Source of the DNA: Streptomyces asiaticus
Lineage (GTDB): Bacteria; Actinomycetota; Actinomycetes; Streptomycetales; Streptomycetaceae
Direction of reading: 5' to 3'
Length of the DNA stretch: 64,000 nucleotides
NCBI RefSeq assembly: GCF_018138715.1
Contig: NZ_JAGSHX010000006.1
Coordinates: 9,548,001 to 9,612,000, forward strand
Positions 16,431 to 24,848 of this stretch are shown in pieces. Under the pieces are notes generated by a model. It searched no databases. It was given only the letters and a program-made list of their open reading frames with translations, and was not told where the DNA came from. A program made the position numbers and the translations under genes. Numbering within the stretch: position 1 is the first letter of the stretch; the number at the start of each line of letters is the position of its first letter.

Positions 16431-16639
16431 GAGTCGGCCAGGGCGATCGCCAGGGCGGGGCAGACGGCGGCCGCGTGACGGACGTCGTCGTGCAGCTCAG
16501 CCGGCGGGCGGTCGTCGAGGAGTACGGCGAGACCGTCCTTGTCCCGCTGGTCGAACACGTCCTGGGCGGCGAGGACGCACTGTCCCGAGGCGACGCATTT
16601 GTCCTGATGCAAGGTCACCTGCATGGCGTTCTCCGGCAC
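16427..16639 (-). CDS. 3Fe-4S ferredoxin
   Basis: 70 aa (65 if it starts at the inner ATG MQVTLHQDK). Cluster ligands are in CVASGQCVLAAQDVF and AAAVCPALAI, with the extra residue pattern of 3Fe-4S P450-type ferredoxins. The conserved DQRDKDGLAVLL block matches the broken ferredoxin at 2984. It is translationally coupled to the reductase by a 4-base overlap. Together they form a complete electron supply module without a local P450. Confidence 0.92.
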   Translation of the reverse strand: MPENAMQVTLHQDKCVASGQCVLAAQDVFDQRDKDGLAVLLDDRPPAELHDDVRHAAAVCPALAIALADS

Positions 16640-16973
16640 TGGGGATCAACGGAAGGCGGTTACCAGACGAATGTTCGGCAACGGGCGCAAGGGAGGCTAG
16701 TTCTCCCGCGTACCCAGCACAACACGCTCCGCAAGAAGCTGGCCACGGAGCGAGACATATGAGCCTGGCATGTGCACCCCGAACAGGCCGACCGGCCGGT
16801 CCGGGAAGACTGTACAAAACACCAGGTCATACCCGGGTCCACGGGCCGGGGGCGGTTTTTGCGCGGGGTGGGGCATCAGCGGCTCACATGGCGGAAATAC
16901 GCAGGTTACGAAAGTTCCGCATTGCTCACGTACGGTTCGAAGAGCCCCACGATTTCCACCTCACGGAGGATCC
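16640..16973. other. Divergent intergenic region, ferredoxin / FUSC gene
   Basis: A 334-base gap with promoters for the leftward ferredoxin-reductase pair and the rightward FUSC gene. The segment is less GC-rich than its neighbours near 16740-16770 and 16900-16930. I saw no strong palindrome, and the open frames lack coding character. Confidence 0.35.
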
Positions 16974-18902
16974 TTGCGCGCGCTCCGCACACCGCCCGAC
17001 TGGCTGACGCACCCCCTGCGCGGAGTGCGGGCCCTGCGGGGGCCCGTGCCCTGGGCGGCCGTGGTCCGCGGGGCCCTCGGCGTGGGACCGGTGGTGGCCG
17101 TCGGCGTGGCGTCGGGACACACCCCGTTCGGGATGCTCGCCGGGCTGGGGGCGATGTTCGCCCACATCAACGACCGCCCCGCCACCCGTGCCACCCGCGT
17201 CGTGCGCATCGGCCTGCCCGCCCTCGCCGGGGCCCTCGGGCTGCTGACCGGGGCCTGGCTGGGCACGCTGGGCCTCGGCATCTGGATCGCGCTCGCCCTC
17301 GCCGCGGTCGGACTGGTCTCCGGCGCGATGAGCGCCATCGGCCCGGTCTGCTCCTCCGCCGGGGTGCAGCTGATGGTGCTCGCCGTCGTCGGCGCGGGCA
17401 TGCCCCTCCCGGTGGCCCCGCCGGCCCGGGCGGGGCTGCTGCTCATCGGCGCCGCATGGGTGATCGCCATGGCCGCCCTGCTGCCCCGCGTCATCCCCTC
17501 GCGCCAGGCCGCGCCCTCCGGTGAACGGGAGGCGGTGGCCGCCGTGTACGACGCCCTGGCCGACCTGATGACCGCGGTCGGCACCGACGAGGGCCAAGCC
17601 GCCCGGCGCAAGCTGACCGCCGCCTACGACGCGGCGTACGAAGCCCTCTACGCCCACCGTCTCCCCCTGCACCGCGTCGACGAGGAGGAGCGGCGGTCGC
17701 GCGACCGGCTGGCGGTGGCCGGAGCGCTCAGTGAGGGCATCCTGACCCTCCTGTGGGAGGACGAACCCGTACCCGAGCGCATCGCGCGCACCCCCGCCCA
17801 ACTGGCCCGCTCGGTACGGACCGGACTGCCACCGGGCCGGCTGCCCGCCCCGGTGCCCGACACCGCGGGCAATGTGGCCATGCACCGGGCCGTGCTGCTC
17901 GCCGCCCGGGTGTTCGACGGCGAACCGGCGCCGCCCGTCGGCGCGGTGGTCCCCGGTCACCGGCAGCGGCTGCGCCGCGCGCTCGGTCCGGCGGGCCGGG
18001 AGTACGCCGCCCGGGTGGCCCTGTGCGTGGGCGTCAGCACCGCCCTCGCCCAGCAACTGCCTGGCGCGCACTGGTACTGGCTGCCCGCCACGGCTGCCTT
18101 CCTGGTCAAGCCCGACATGGGCCCGCTGGTCTCGCGGGCCCTCTCCCGCGCCCTCGGCACCGCCGTGGGCGTGGCCGTCTTCGGCGGCCTCGCCACGCTG
18201 CTCGCCCCGGGCGCGGGCGACCCCGGCATCTGGCCGGTGGCCGTCGCGGCGGTCTGCTCCGCGCTGATCCCCGTCTCCGTACGCCACTTCGCCCTCCAGA
18301 CCGCCGTGCTCACCCCGCTGCTGCTCTCCCTGGTCTACCTCGGCGGCGACACCGACCCCGGGTTCACCCGGCTCACCGACACGCTGCTGGCCTGCGGTGT
18401 GGTCCTGGCGGCCGGGGCGCTGCCCGGGCTCGGCGGCCCGCACGCCCAGGTGTCGGTACGGCTGTCGCTCGCGGTCCGCGCCACCCGCGACCACCTCGAC
18501 CGGGTGCTCACCGCCGAGGCGCCGTACGCCACCCGGCTGCGGCTGCGCCGCGAGGCCTACCGCGCGCTCGCCGACGCCCGCCGCGCGGTGGAGGTGGCCA
18601 GTGCCGAACACCCGCCGTTCGGACGGGACCTGGCGGCCTGGGCGCCGGTGGTGCTGGCCCTGGAGAAGATCGTGGACGCGGTCACGGCCTGCGGCGTACG
18701 GCTCGACCAGGGCGCCCCACAGCCCGATCCCGCCCTCGCGGCCCGGCTGCGGGCCGCGCTGTCCGACCTGGCCGACGCCGTCGCCGCCCGCCGGCCCCCG
18801 ACGGACCTCGTCCTGCCCGCAGGGGCTGCGGTGGGCGACTGCGCGACCATCGCGGATGTCACCGCCGGGCTGCGCACGGTGCGCGACCTGGCGGCCGGCT
18901 GA
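16974..18902 (+). CDS. FUSC family membrane protein (aromatic acid exporter-like)
   Basis: 642 aa from a TTG start at 16974, placed 4 nt behind CGGAGGA; longer in-frame starts give residues with no family character. Two copies of a membrane bundle are separated by a soluble segment. The first (about residues 25-160) begins AVVRGALGVGPVVAVGVASG with HTPFGMLAGLGAMFAHINDR. The second (about 340-480) begins RVALCVGVSTALAQQLPG with HWYWLPATAAFLVKPDMG. This is the FUSC/aromatic acid exporter architecture. Export of an aromatic or other small acid is a family-level guess. Its 3' end carries an imperfect 24-bp direct repeat. Confidence 0.88.
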   Translation: MRALRTPPDWLTHPLRGVRALRGPVPWAAVVRGALGVGPVVAVGVASGHTPFGMLAGLGAMFAHINDRPATRATRVVRIGLPALAGALGLLTGAWLGTLGLGIWIALALAAVGLVSGAMSAIGPVCSSAGVQLMVLAVVGAGMPLPVAPPARAGLLLIGAAWVIAMAALLPRVIPSRQAAPSGEREAVAAVYDALADLMTAVGTDEGQAARRKLTAAYDAAYEALYAHRLPLHRVDEEERRSRDRLAVAGALSEGILTLLWEDEPVPERIARTPAQLARSVRTGLPPGRLPAPVPDTAGNVAMHRAVLLAARVFDGEPAPPVGAVVPGHRQRLRRALGPAGREYAARVALCVGVSTALAQQLPGAHWYWLPATAAFLVKPDMGPLVSRALSRALGTAVGVAVFGGLATLLAPGAGDPGIWPVAVAAVCSALIPVSVRHFALQTAVLTPLLLSLVYLGGDTDPGFTRLTDTLLACGVVLAAGALPGLGGPHAQVSVRLSLAVRATRDHLDRVLTAEAPYATRLRLRREAYRALADARRAVEVASAEHPPFGRDLAAWAPVVLALEKIVDAVTACGVRLDQGAPQPDPALAARLRAALSDLADAVAARRPPTDLVLPAGAAVGDCATIADVTAGLRTVRDLAAG

Positions 18903-18949
18903 TCCCGTTCACCTCCCAGGCGACCGCCGGCCGACCCCGTTCACCTCCC
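18894..18949 (+). repeat. Imperfect 24-bp direct repeat spanning the FUSC stop codon
   Basis: Copies at 18894-18917 and 18926-18949 agree at 22 of 24 positions (core CCCGTTCACCTCCC), a period of 32. The first includes the TGA at 18900-18902. The second copy has CGA in place of the TGA and abuts the end of the NlpC/P60 remnant. Confidence 0.75.
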
Positions 18950-20041
18950 CGGCGGCGGATTGCCCGGCGCGCAGAGCGGCACACCGTCCTGCCACGCGCC
19001 GCCCTTGAGATAGATGTTGCTGATCCATCCCTGCCGGTCGGAGAGATAGCTCCAGGCGTCGTTGGTGTAGCCCTCGGCCGTCACCTGCTCGGCGGGGACC
19101 TGGCACTGGACCCGCACCTGGCTGGGCCCCTGAAGCGTGGTCACGGCCGGTGAGCCCTGTGCGGGGTCCCGGTGGACCCGTACGTCATCGCCCCAGGTGT
19201 TACGGAAGTCGACGTTGTCGCCGTAGCCCCCGCCCTGGTCGGTGTCGCATTCGGGAATGCCCTCGAGCCAGGCGCCGCCGCGGACGTAGATGTTGAACAC
19301 CCACGCGTTGCGGTCCGGCAGATGGGCCCACGCGTTGTTGGTGACACCGTCCGCGGTGACCTCCTCGCCCCGCGCCTGGCAGTCGACGCGTACCGTCGTC
19401 GGCTTCGCCGGCGCGTCCGTCGCCTGGGCCTTCGAGGACGGACCGCTGCGCGCTGTGACATCGGTGCCCCACGTCTGGCGCTGCGGTCCGGCGCCGTCAC
19501 CGGGTGGACGGCCCTGACCCGGATCCCCGTCACACGCCGGGACACCCGGAATCCACTCCGGCCCCTTCACACAGATGTTGCTGACCCAACTGCCGCCGTC
19601 GTCCGGCAGATGCGACCACACATCGCTGGAGTAGCCCTCGGAGGTGACCCGCTCGGCACGCCGCTGGCAGTCGACGCGGATCCCCGTCGGCCCGGGGAAG
19701 GTGGAGTGCACCGCGGAGCCGATGGACGGCTCGGTGTGGGTGCGCACATTGGTGCCCCAGGTGGACTGGGGCGCGTCACCACCGCCGCCACCACCCGCGC
19801 CACTGACCCGCACGGCACCGGTGTAGTCGTCATGGCTGCGCAGCGGGGCCACCCGGCTCTCCTCATCGGACTGCGGGGCCTCGGCGATCTGCCCGTTGCC
19901 CAGATAGATCGCGGTGTGGTGGATATTGCCCGCGGTGCCGAAGAACACCAGATCGCCGGGGCGCGGCGCGCCCTCGCCCTGCCCGGCCGTCATCCGCACC
20001 GGCCACGAGGCGTTGTACATCTGCTCCGCCTGCGCACGCTC
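18941..20041 (-). pseudogene. NlpC/P60 cell-wall peptidase, 5'-truncated, with three C-terminal repeats
   Basis: The open frame starts right after a TGA (20042-20044) with ERAQAEQMYNASWPV, the middle of an NlpC/P60 domain. RPGDLVFFGTAGNIHHTAIYLGN follows, including the catalytic His region. The first half of the domain, with the catalytic Cys (YDCSG-type motif), is missing. Then come three homologous ~75-residue repeats, each with TWGT/DDV, VRVxCQ...VTxxGxTNxxW and NIYVKGGAW...PxC, probably SH3-like wall-binding units. A protein could start at the ATG at 20020, but it would lack a signal peptide and nucleophile. The upstream boundary lies only 39 bp from the glycosylase stop, so a deletion joined them. 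Confidence 0.8.
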
Positions 20042-20080
20042 TCAGCGGCATAAAGGGGCCGCGGGTGTCTCCCGGCGGGG

Positions 20081-21586
20081 TCACGCGGGCCGGGGCCGCG
20101 GGGCGTTCCAGAGGTGGTGCATGGCGTACGAGCGCCAGGGCCGCCAGCCCTCGGAGTCCTCCAGATGGGCCCCGGCGCCGCGGGCCCCGGCCCGTACGGC
20201 GACATCCGACTCCAGCAGCACATCGGGGTCGCTCAGCGCCCGCATCCTGATGTAACCGGACGTCCAGGGGCCGATGCCGCGCAGCCCCAGCAGCTCCTTC
20301 TCGGTCCGGTCGCGGTCGGCGCCCGCGTCCAGCCGCACGGTGCCGTCCGCGAGCGCGGTGGCGAGCGTGCGCAGCGTGGCGCGCCGGCTCTCCACCGTGC
20401 CGAGCTCGGCGAACGGCGCCTCGGCGAGATCCTCCACGCTCGGGAAGAGATGGGTCAGCCCGCCGTCCGGCCGCTCCAGGGGCTTGCCGTACGCGGCGAT
20501 CAGCCCATTGCCCAGCACCCGCCCGGCGGCCACCGAGACCTGCTGGCCGAGCACGGCGCGGAGGGCGAGCTCATGCGGGTCGGCGGCGCCCGGCGAACGC
20601 AGCCCCGGCCGCGCGGCCACCAGGGGCGCGAGGGCGGCATCGGCGCCGAGGCGCTCGGCGACCGCGTACGGATCGGCGTCCAGGTCGAACAGGCGCCGGA
20701 TCCGCTGGATGGCGGTGGTCAGATCGCGCAGCTCGGTCAGGCGCAGCCGGCACTCCAGCCAGCCGTCGCCGGGCCGTTCGTCGACCTCGACGATGGCGCA
20801 GGCGTGCGGCAGCCGCAGCGTGCGGCGGTAGGTACGGGCGCCCGGTGCGCCCGCCATCTCCTCCAGGCCGATGAGGGCACGCCGGGCGAGGTAGTCGAAG
20901 ACCTGCGTGGTGTCGTACGGACCGCGGTAGGCGAGCCGCAGCGGCACCCCGGCCGTTCCGCCGTTCGTCCCACCGTTGGTCCCCAGCACCCCGCCGGGCG
21001 CCCCCGTGGGCCCGGACAGGGCGGACTTCTCCGGCCGGGCGGCGCGCAGCTCGGTGGGGGTGGCGGCGTAGACCTCGCGCAGGGTGTCATTGAACTGCCG
21101 GACGCTGGAGAACCCGGCCGCGAACGCGATCTCCGAGGCCCGCAGCGCGGTGGTCTGGAGCAGGATCCGCGCGGTGTGGGCGCGCTGGGCGCGGGCGAGC
21201 GCCACCGGCCCGGCACCGAGCTCGGCGGTCAGCTGCCGCTGCACCTGCCGGGCGCTGTACCCGAGCCGCGCGGCGAGCCCGGACACCCCTTCCCGGTCCA
21301 CCACCCCGTCCCCGATCATCCGCATGGCACGGCCGACGGCGTCCGCCCGCGCGTTCCAGTCGGCGGAGCCGGGCACGGCGTCCGGCCGGCAGCGGCGGCA
21401 GGCCCGGAATCCGGCGCCCTGTGCGGCGGCCGAGGTCGGGAAGAACCGGACGTTCTTGCGCCGGGGTGTGGTGGCGGGGCAGCTCGGCCGGCAGTAGATC
21501 CCGGTCGTGGCGACACCGAAGAAGAACTCGCCGTCGAACCGTGCGTCGCGGCTGCACACCGCCTCGTACCTGCTGTCGTCGCTCAT
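20081..21586 (-). CDS. Ada-AlkA fusion: alkylation sensor and 3-methyladenine DNA glycosylase
   Basis: 501 aa from the ATG at 21586 behind GGAGG. Residues 1-75 form the Ada zinc-binding methyl acceptor (GVATTGIYCRPSCPA and FRACRRCRPDAVP). Residues about 85-190 are an AraC helix-turn-helix (GVSGLAARLGYSARQVQR, SEIAFAAGFSSVRQFNDTLR). The C-terminal ~290 residues are AlkA with its helix-hairpin-helix GPD motif (LLGLRGIGPWTSGYIRMRAL, ending in the catalytic-region Asp of LLESDVAV). This fusion is standard in actinomycetes and repairs alkylated bases while sensing methyl phosphotriesters. It may regulate itself. A Gly/Thr/Asn linker (GTNGGTNGGTAG) joins the regulator to the glycosylase. Confidence 0.92.
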   Translation of the reverse strand: MSDDSRYEAVCSRDARFDGEFFFGVATTGIYCRPSCPATTPRRKNVRFFPTSAAAQGAGFRACRRCRPDAVPGSADWNARADAVGRAMRMIGDGVVDREGVSGLAARLGYSARQVQRQLTAELGAGPVALARAQRAHTARILLQTTALRASEIAFAAGFSSVRQFNDTLREVYAATPTELRAARPEKSALSGPTGAPGGVLGTNGGTNGGTAGVPLRLAYRGPYDTTQVFDYLARRALIGLEEMAGAPGARTYRRTLRLPHACAIVEVDERPGDGWLECRLRLTELRDLTTAIQRIRRLFDLDADPYAVAERLGADAALAPLVAARPGLRSPGAADPHELALRAVLGQQVSVAAGRVLGNGLIAAYGKPLERPDGGLTHLFPSVEDLAEAPFAELGTVESRRATLRTLATALADGTVRLDAGADRDRTEKELLGLRGIGPWTSGYIRMRALSDPDVLLESDVAVRAGARGAGAHLEDSEGWRPWRSYAMHHLWNAPRPRPA

Positions 21587-21937
21587 CACACCTCCACTGT
21601 GCGCCAAGGGAGAGGAGGCGTGCTGGCGGAAATCGGACATGACGCTCGCCCCCCGGGTGCCGCCGGGGAGTGACCAGGTGCCCGGGTCCCGGATGGGCTT
21701 GTGCGCGGCGCGGAGATGGCGCGGGTACTGACCGCCGGGGCCGGACACGCGGGCGCTGCTAGAGTCGGCGACGTGACTGCCGGGTCGGCCATGGGCCACG
21801 CACGAGTGAGGCGCCCGGCCTCGGCGTGAGCCCGAGGCGGGCCAGAGGCCCGCCCCTTCCTCCGTGTCCTTCCTCCTGGCGCCCGTCCGTGTGGCGCCTG
21901 TTCCAGCGGATTCCACGATGCGGAGACACCACCACAG
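21587..21937 (+). promoter_or_regulatory. Structured leader of the VOC gene with two mutually exclusive hairpins
   Basis: A 351-base gap. Near the VOC gene it holds two hairpins. Hairpin 1 pairs GCCTCGG (21818-21824) with CCGAGGC (21832-21838). Hairpin 2 pairs GGCGGGCC (21836-21843) with GGCCCGCC (21847-21854), with a 3-nt loop. Pyrimidine-rich DNA (CCTTCCTCCGTGTCC) follows. The hairpins share bases 21836-21838, so only one can form fully. A possible 18-codon leader ORF begins at a GTG near 21773 and stops at 21827-21829 inside hairpin 1. A TAGAGT hexamer at about 21761 could be a -10 box. This looks like an attenuator but matches no named riboswitch that I recognise. Confidence 0.4.
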
Positions 21938-22366
21938 ATGTCACACCACGCCCAGCCCCAGCACGACTCCGAGCCCCCGGCCACCGCCGTCCAGCTGAAT
22001 CACACCGCCGTCTACGCGCACGACCGGGCGCTGTCCGCCGAGTTCATCGCCGCGATTCTGGGGGTGGAGGTCGGAGCCCCGTTCGGCCCGTTTCTGCCCG
22101 TCGATCTCGGCAACGGCGTGACACTCGACTACTACGAGAAGCGCGACGAGCCCATACAGCCGCAGCACTACGCGTTCCTCGTGCCCGACGAGCGGTTCGA
22201 CGCCATGATCGCCCGCCTGGAAGCGGTCGGCGTCACCTACTACGCCGATCCCCACCACAACGACCCCGGTCGGATCAACCGTCTCTTCGGCGGCCGTGGC
22301 GCGTACTTCGACGATCCCAGTGGCCACAACATGGAGATCATCACCCGGCCCTACATCCGCCCTTAG
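21938..22366 (+). CDS. VOC (glyoxalase/bleomycin-resistance fold) protein
   Basis: 142 aa, a single vicinal-oxygen-chelate module pair. It has LNHTAVYAHDRALSAEFIAA at the N-terminus (first metal-type His), DYYEKRDEPIQPQHYAFLVP in the middle, and GAYFDDPSGHNMEIITRP at the end (final Glu). The His/His/Glu pattern is compatible with metal binding. The substrate is unknown; dioxygenases, glyoxalases and resistance proteins share this fold. It is preceded by the structured leader described separately, and its TAG stop begins a run of 13-bp imperfect repeats (22366-22396). Confidence 0.85.
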   Translation: MSHHAQPQHDSEPPATAVQLNHTAVYAHDRALSAEFIAAILGVEVGAPFGPFLPVDLGNGVTLDYYEKRDEPIQPQHYAFLVPDERFDAMIARLEAVGVTYYADPHHNDPGRINRLFGGRGAYFDDPSGHNMEIITRPYIRP

Positions 22367-22396
22367 CCACCGGCCCCGGCCACCGGCCCTGGCCAC
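22366..22396 (+). repeat. 13-bp tandem repeats immediately after the VOC stop
   Basis: GCCACCGGCCCC-type units recur with a period of 13 from 22366, 22379 and 22392 (the third partial). The run begins on the last base of the TAG stop. It is low-complexity GC-rich DNA, so chance slippage is a simple explanation. Confidence 0.5.
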
Positions 22397-22521
22397 GGGG
22401 GGCATGCGCCACAGGGGGCGTCCGAAAGGGCGCCCCCGCCGGGCCGTACACCCGCGCGGCGCCCGGCCGGCTACCCCTCCTGCTGAGGAGAACGGTCACC
22501 GTCGTCCCCGTCGCGCTCTTC

Positions 22522-23427
22522 GTGGTCCTGGCCGCCACGCTGGACCTGCGGGCGTCGTTGTACGCGGTGGTCCCGCTGAGCCTGCTCGTGGGCGGCGCGG
22601 TCTGGCAGGACACCGCCGACCACGCCCTGGCCCGCAGTCCACGAGCGCTGCTGCGCGCGGACCGCCGGACCGTATGGACGCTGCCCGGCACGCGCGCCGT
22701 CGCCGAACCCCGCCGTGCCGCCGCCGCGGTGGTGTGCCTCCTTCCGTTGCTGGCGATGTTCCTGGGCGAACAGGTCAAGACGTACTACCCTCCGGGGATG
22801 ACGCCGCCCTCCCACAGCGAGGAACTGGTCACCGGCCGGGACTGGTTGCTGGCGTCGCTGAGCAGCGCCGATCCATCCGTGCCACGAGATGCGATCGCCT
22901 CGGCGCTGTCCCCGCTCGTGGTCTGTCTGATGCTGCCCGGGCTGGCCATCACCCGCATCACCCCGGACGACGAACGCTACCGCTCCCTGCCCGAGGCCTG
23001 TGAGCTGCTGGACGAGCACATGGCCGCGCGGGCCATCCCCCGACCGCGACTGTCGACCCGGGAAGCCTTCAGCCACGGGGAGTCCCGCTGTTACTGGACC
23101 ACCGACGGCGATGTGTCGCCCAGAATCGACCTGGTGGTCACCATCGGGCAGGCGGAGGCGGGGCAGAGCGCCGTCCAGGAAGCCGTGATGACGTTCCGCA
23201 ACGCGGACACCATCAGCGGAGAACACGGCTGGGGCCGCAGGTCCACGCTCGACCTCGGGCAGGAGGTGGCCTGGTGGCGATGGGACGGCGGCGGTCAGGT
23301 GCTGGTGCGCCAGGCCAACGTCGTCCTCAACATGGACATGCACGGACCCGGCGCCGACACACGGCTGCCCGCCTTCGCCGAGGAGGTGCTGCACCGGGCG
23401 CTGACAGGAGCCCGGCGCGGCGGCTGA
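22522..23427 (+). CDS. Unrecognised membrane-anchored protein (start uncertain)
   Basis: About 302 aa from the first in-frame GTG (22522). Two hydrophobic N-terminal segments (ALFVVLAATLDLRASLYAVVPL... and RAAAAVVCLLPLLAMFLGEQV) are followed by a third (SALSPLVVCLMLPGLAITRI). A soluble ~145-residue tail ends in VLHRALTGARRGG. I recognise no family. Coding character clearly extends upstream of 22522 (RRTVTVVPVALF), yet no ATG, GTG or TTG lies in frame between the VOC stop and 22522. An AGGAGA motif (22480-22485) precedes a GTC (22489) that might be a mutated or unusual start. The gene is convergent with folD, 4 bp apart. Confidence 0.65.
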   Translation: MVLAATLDLRASLYAVVPLSLLVGGAVWQDTADHALARSPRALLRADRRTVWTLPGTRAVAEPRRAAAAVVCLLPLLAMFLGEQVKTYYPPGMTPPSHSEELVTGRDWLLASLSSADPSVPRDAIASALSPLVVCLMLPGLAITRITPDDERYRSLPEACELLDEHMAARAIPRPRLSTREAFSHGESRCYWTTDGDVSPRIDLVVTIGQAEAGQSAVQEAVMTFRNADTISGEHGWGRRSTLDLGQEVAWWRWDGGGQVLVRQANVVLNMDMHGPGADTRLPAFAEEVLHRALTGARRGG

Positions 23428-23431
23428 CCGC

Positions 23432-24310
23432 TCAGCAATCCGCCCGTACGCCGGTCAGACCCGTCTGCCGCCGGGCGGCGTCCACGGTCTGTGCCAGCAG
23501 GACGGCGATGGTCATGGGCCCCACCCCGCCCGGCACCGGGGTGATCAGCCGGGCACGCCGACACGCGGAATCGAAGTCGACGTCCCCGACGTTGCCGGGG
23601 TTGTACCCGGCGTCGATCACCACGGCGCCCGGCTTGATGTCCTCGCCACGGATGAGCCGGGGCCGGCCCACGGCCGCCACGACGACATCGGCTTCCCGGA
23701 GTGCCGCGCTCAGGTCGGCGGTCCTGGAGTGGCAGTACGTCACCGTCGCGTCCCGGGCCAGCAGGAGCATTCCCACGGGCTTGCCCAGGATCGGACTACG
23801 GCCCACCACCACGGCGCGCCGCCCCGCGAGCTCGACGCGGTACTCGTCCAGGAGGCGCATGATGCCTCCCGGAGTGCATGACGCGAACCCCGGCAACCCG
23901 AAGCTCATCGCCCCGAAGGAGCTCATGGTGACGCCGTCGACATCCTTCTCGGGAGCGATGGCCTCGAACGCCGCCCGCTCATCGATATGAGCCCCGACGG
24001 GATGCTGTAGCAGGATGCCGTGCACTTCGGGGTCCTGGGACAGGGAGCCGAGGGTGGCGACCAACTCCGAGGTCGTCGTGGCGGCAGGCAGGGCGACGAA
24101 CCGTGACGCTATCCCCGCCTTGGCGCAACGGGCGCGCTTCATACGGACATACGTGGCCGAGGCCGGATCCTCGCCCACCAGCACCGTTGCCAGACAGGGG
24201 GTGATTCCCGTGCGTCGAGCGATCTCCGAAGCATGGCCCGCCGCTTCCGCCACGATGCGCCGGGCGAGACCGGCGCCATCCATGAGCTGGGCCGTCTGTG
24301 TCGAGGACAA
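23432..24310 (-). CDS. folD: FolD bifunctional methylenetetrahydrofolate dehydrogenase/cyclohydrolase
   Basis: 292 aa from a TTG start at 24310 directly behind GGAGGCGACC. FolD signatures: ATVLVGEDPASATYVRMKRARC with the catalytic Lys near residue 54, VHGILLQHPVGAHID (the usual Gln-Leu-Pro-Leu-Pro region), EKDVDGVT, then VVVGRSPILGKPVGMLLL for NADP binding and TPVPGGVGPMTIAVLL near the C-terminus. It interconverts methylene-, methenyl- and formyl-THF in the cytoplasm for purine and Met synthesis. Expression is probably controlled by the ZTP riboswitch just upstream. Streptomyces often carry more than one folD, so this may be a conditional copy. Confidence 0.95.
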   Translation of the reverse strand: MSSTQTAQLMDGAGLARRIVAEAAGHASEIARRTGITPCLATVLVGEDPASATYVRMKRARCAKAGIASRFVALPAATTTSELVATLGSLSQDPEVHGILLQHPVGAHIDERAAFEAIAPEKDVDGVTMSSFGAMSFGLPGFASCTPGGIMRLLDEYRVELAGRRAVVVGRSPILGKPVGMLLLARDATVTYCHSRTADLSAALREADVVVAAVGRPRLIRGEDIKPGAVVIDAGYNPGNVGDVDFDSACRRARLITPVPGGVGPMTIAVLLAQTVDAARRQTGLTGVRADC

Positions 24311-24313
24311 GGT

Positions 24314-24326
24314 CGCCTCCCAGGCG
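24314..24326 (-). promoter_or_regulatory. Hairpin masking the folD ribosome binding site
   Basis: On the minus strand CGCCT (24326-24322) pairs with AGGCG (24318-24314) across a GGG loop. The second arm contains the AGG of the Shine-Dalgarno sequence of the TTG start at 24310. It lies 3' of the ZTP aptamer, so it is a plausible expression platform that controls translation. Confidence 0.55.
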
Positions 24327-24337
24327 TTACCGACTAC

Positions 24338-24422
24338 TCGCCCAGGCGCACGGCATCGACCCGATCGTCAGGCCGCTCCCCGGTGGTGCTCCACCTCAGC
24401 GCCAGTCACGGCCCGACACCAC
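24338..24422 (-). ncRNA. ZTP (ZMP/ZTP, pfl motif) riboswitch upstream of folD
   Basis: Read on the minus strand, the segment has the conserved pieces of the pfl RNA in order. First comes a 5' GGGCCGTGACTGGCG, then a GGTGG...CCACC hairpin (24384-24398 region) followed by the conserved GGGGAGCGGCC. After a spacer comes the 3' CCGTGCGCCTGGGCG domain (about 24340-24354). Known ZTP riboswitches sense the purine intermediate ZMP/ZTP, which accumulates when 10-formyl-THF is low, and turn on one-carbon genes including folD. Position, order and target gene all fit. The recognition is from the sequence motif, not from a covariance search. Confidence 0.9.
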
Positions 24423-24584
24423 TGTAGGACACCCCGGACGGTCTTCGTCGGGCGTTTTTCTTCCCCTTTCCCGCCGCCATCCACCAGGCGTTTCCCCGCG
24501 GATGAGCGAATGCCACCCCTGGCCGGACCATGATCCGATGCCCCCTAGACTGTCTCGCAATCCTCACGTTGATCGGAGCACGAC

Positions 24585-24821
24585 ATGCGTCGCCTTGCCC
24601 TTGCCCTCCTGGCATGTTCAGCCCTCACACTCGCCGGGTGCGCGCAGGACTTTGACCGGGGCCCTGACGGGACCGTCACCGACAAGGTCAAGGACGGGAA
24701 GAAGTTCTACCTGGTCGTGGATCCGGCCAAGGGCGGCGAGGAGAAGAAGTTCCGGGTCAGCAAGTACGACTACCACGACTGCAACCGTGGCTCGAAGTAC
24801 CCCAAGTGCGTTGACGACTAA
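24585..24821 (+). CDS. Small secreted lipoprotein
   Basis: 78 aa with a lipoprotein signal (MRRLALALLACSALTLAGC; lipobox LAGC, lipidated Cys19). The mature part is about 60 polar residues, rich in Lys and Asp, with two further Cys (DCNRGSKYPKC) that could form a disulfide. Such short lipoproteins are common in Streptomyces and have no assigned function. It is monocistronic: folD is divergent, and a strong terminator follows 28 bp after the stop. Confidence 0.8.
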   Translation: MRRLALALLACSALTLAGCAQDFDRGPDGTVTDKVKDGKKFYLVVDPAKGGEEKKFRVSKYDYHDCNRGSKYPKCVDD

Positions 24822-24848
24822 AGGTCATTGAGCCCGAGCGTACTCCTC

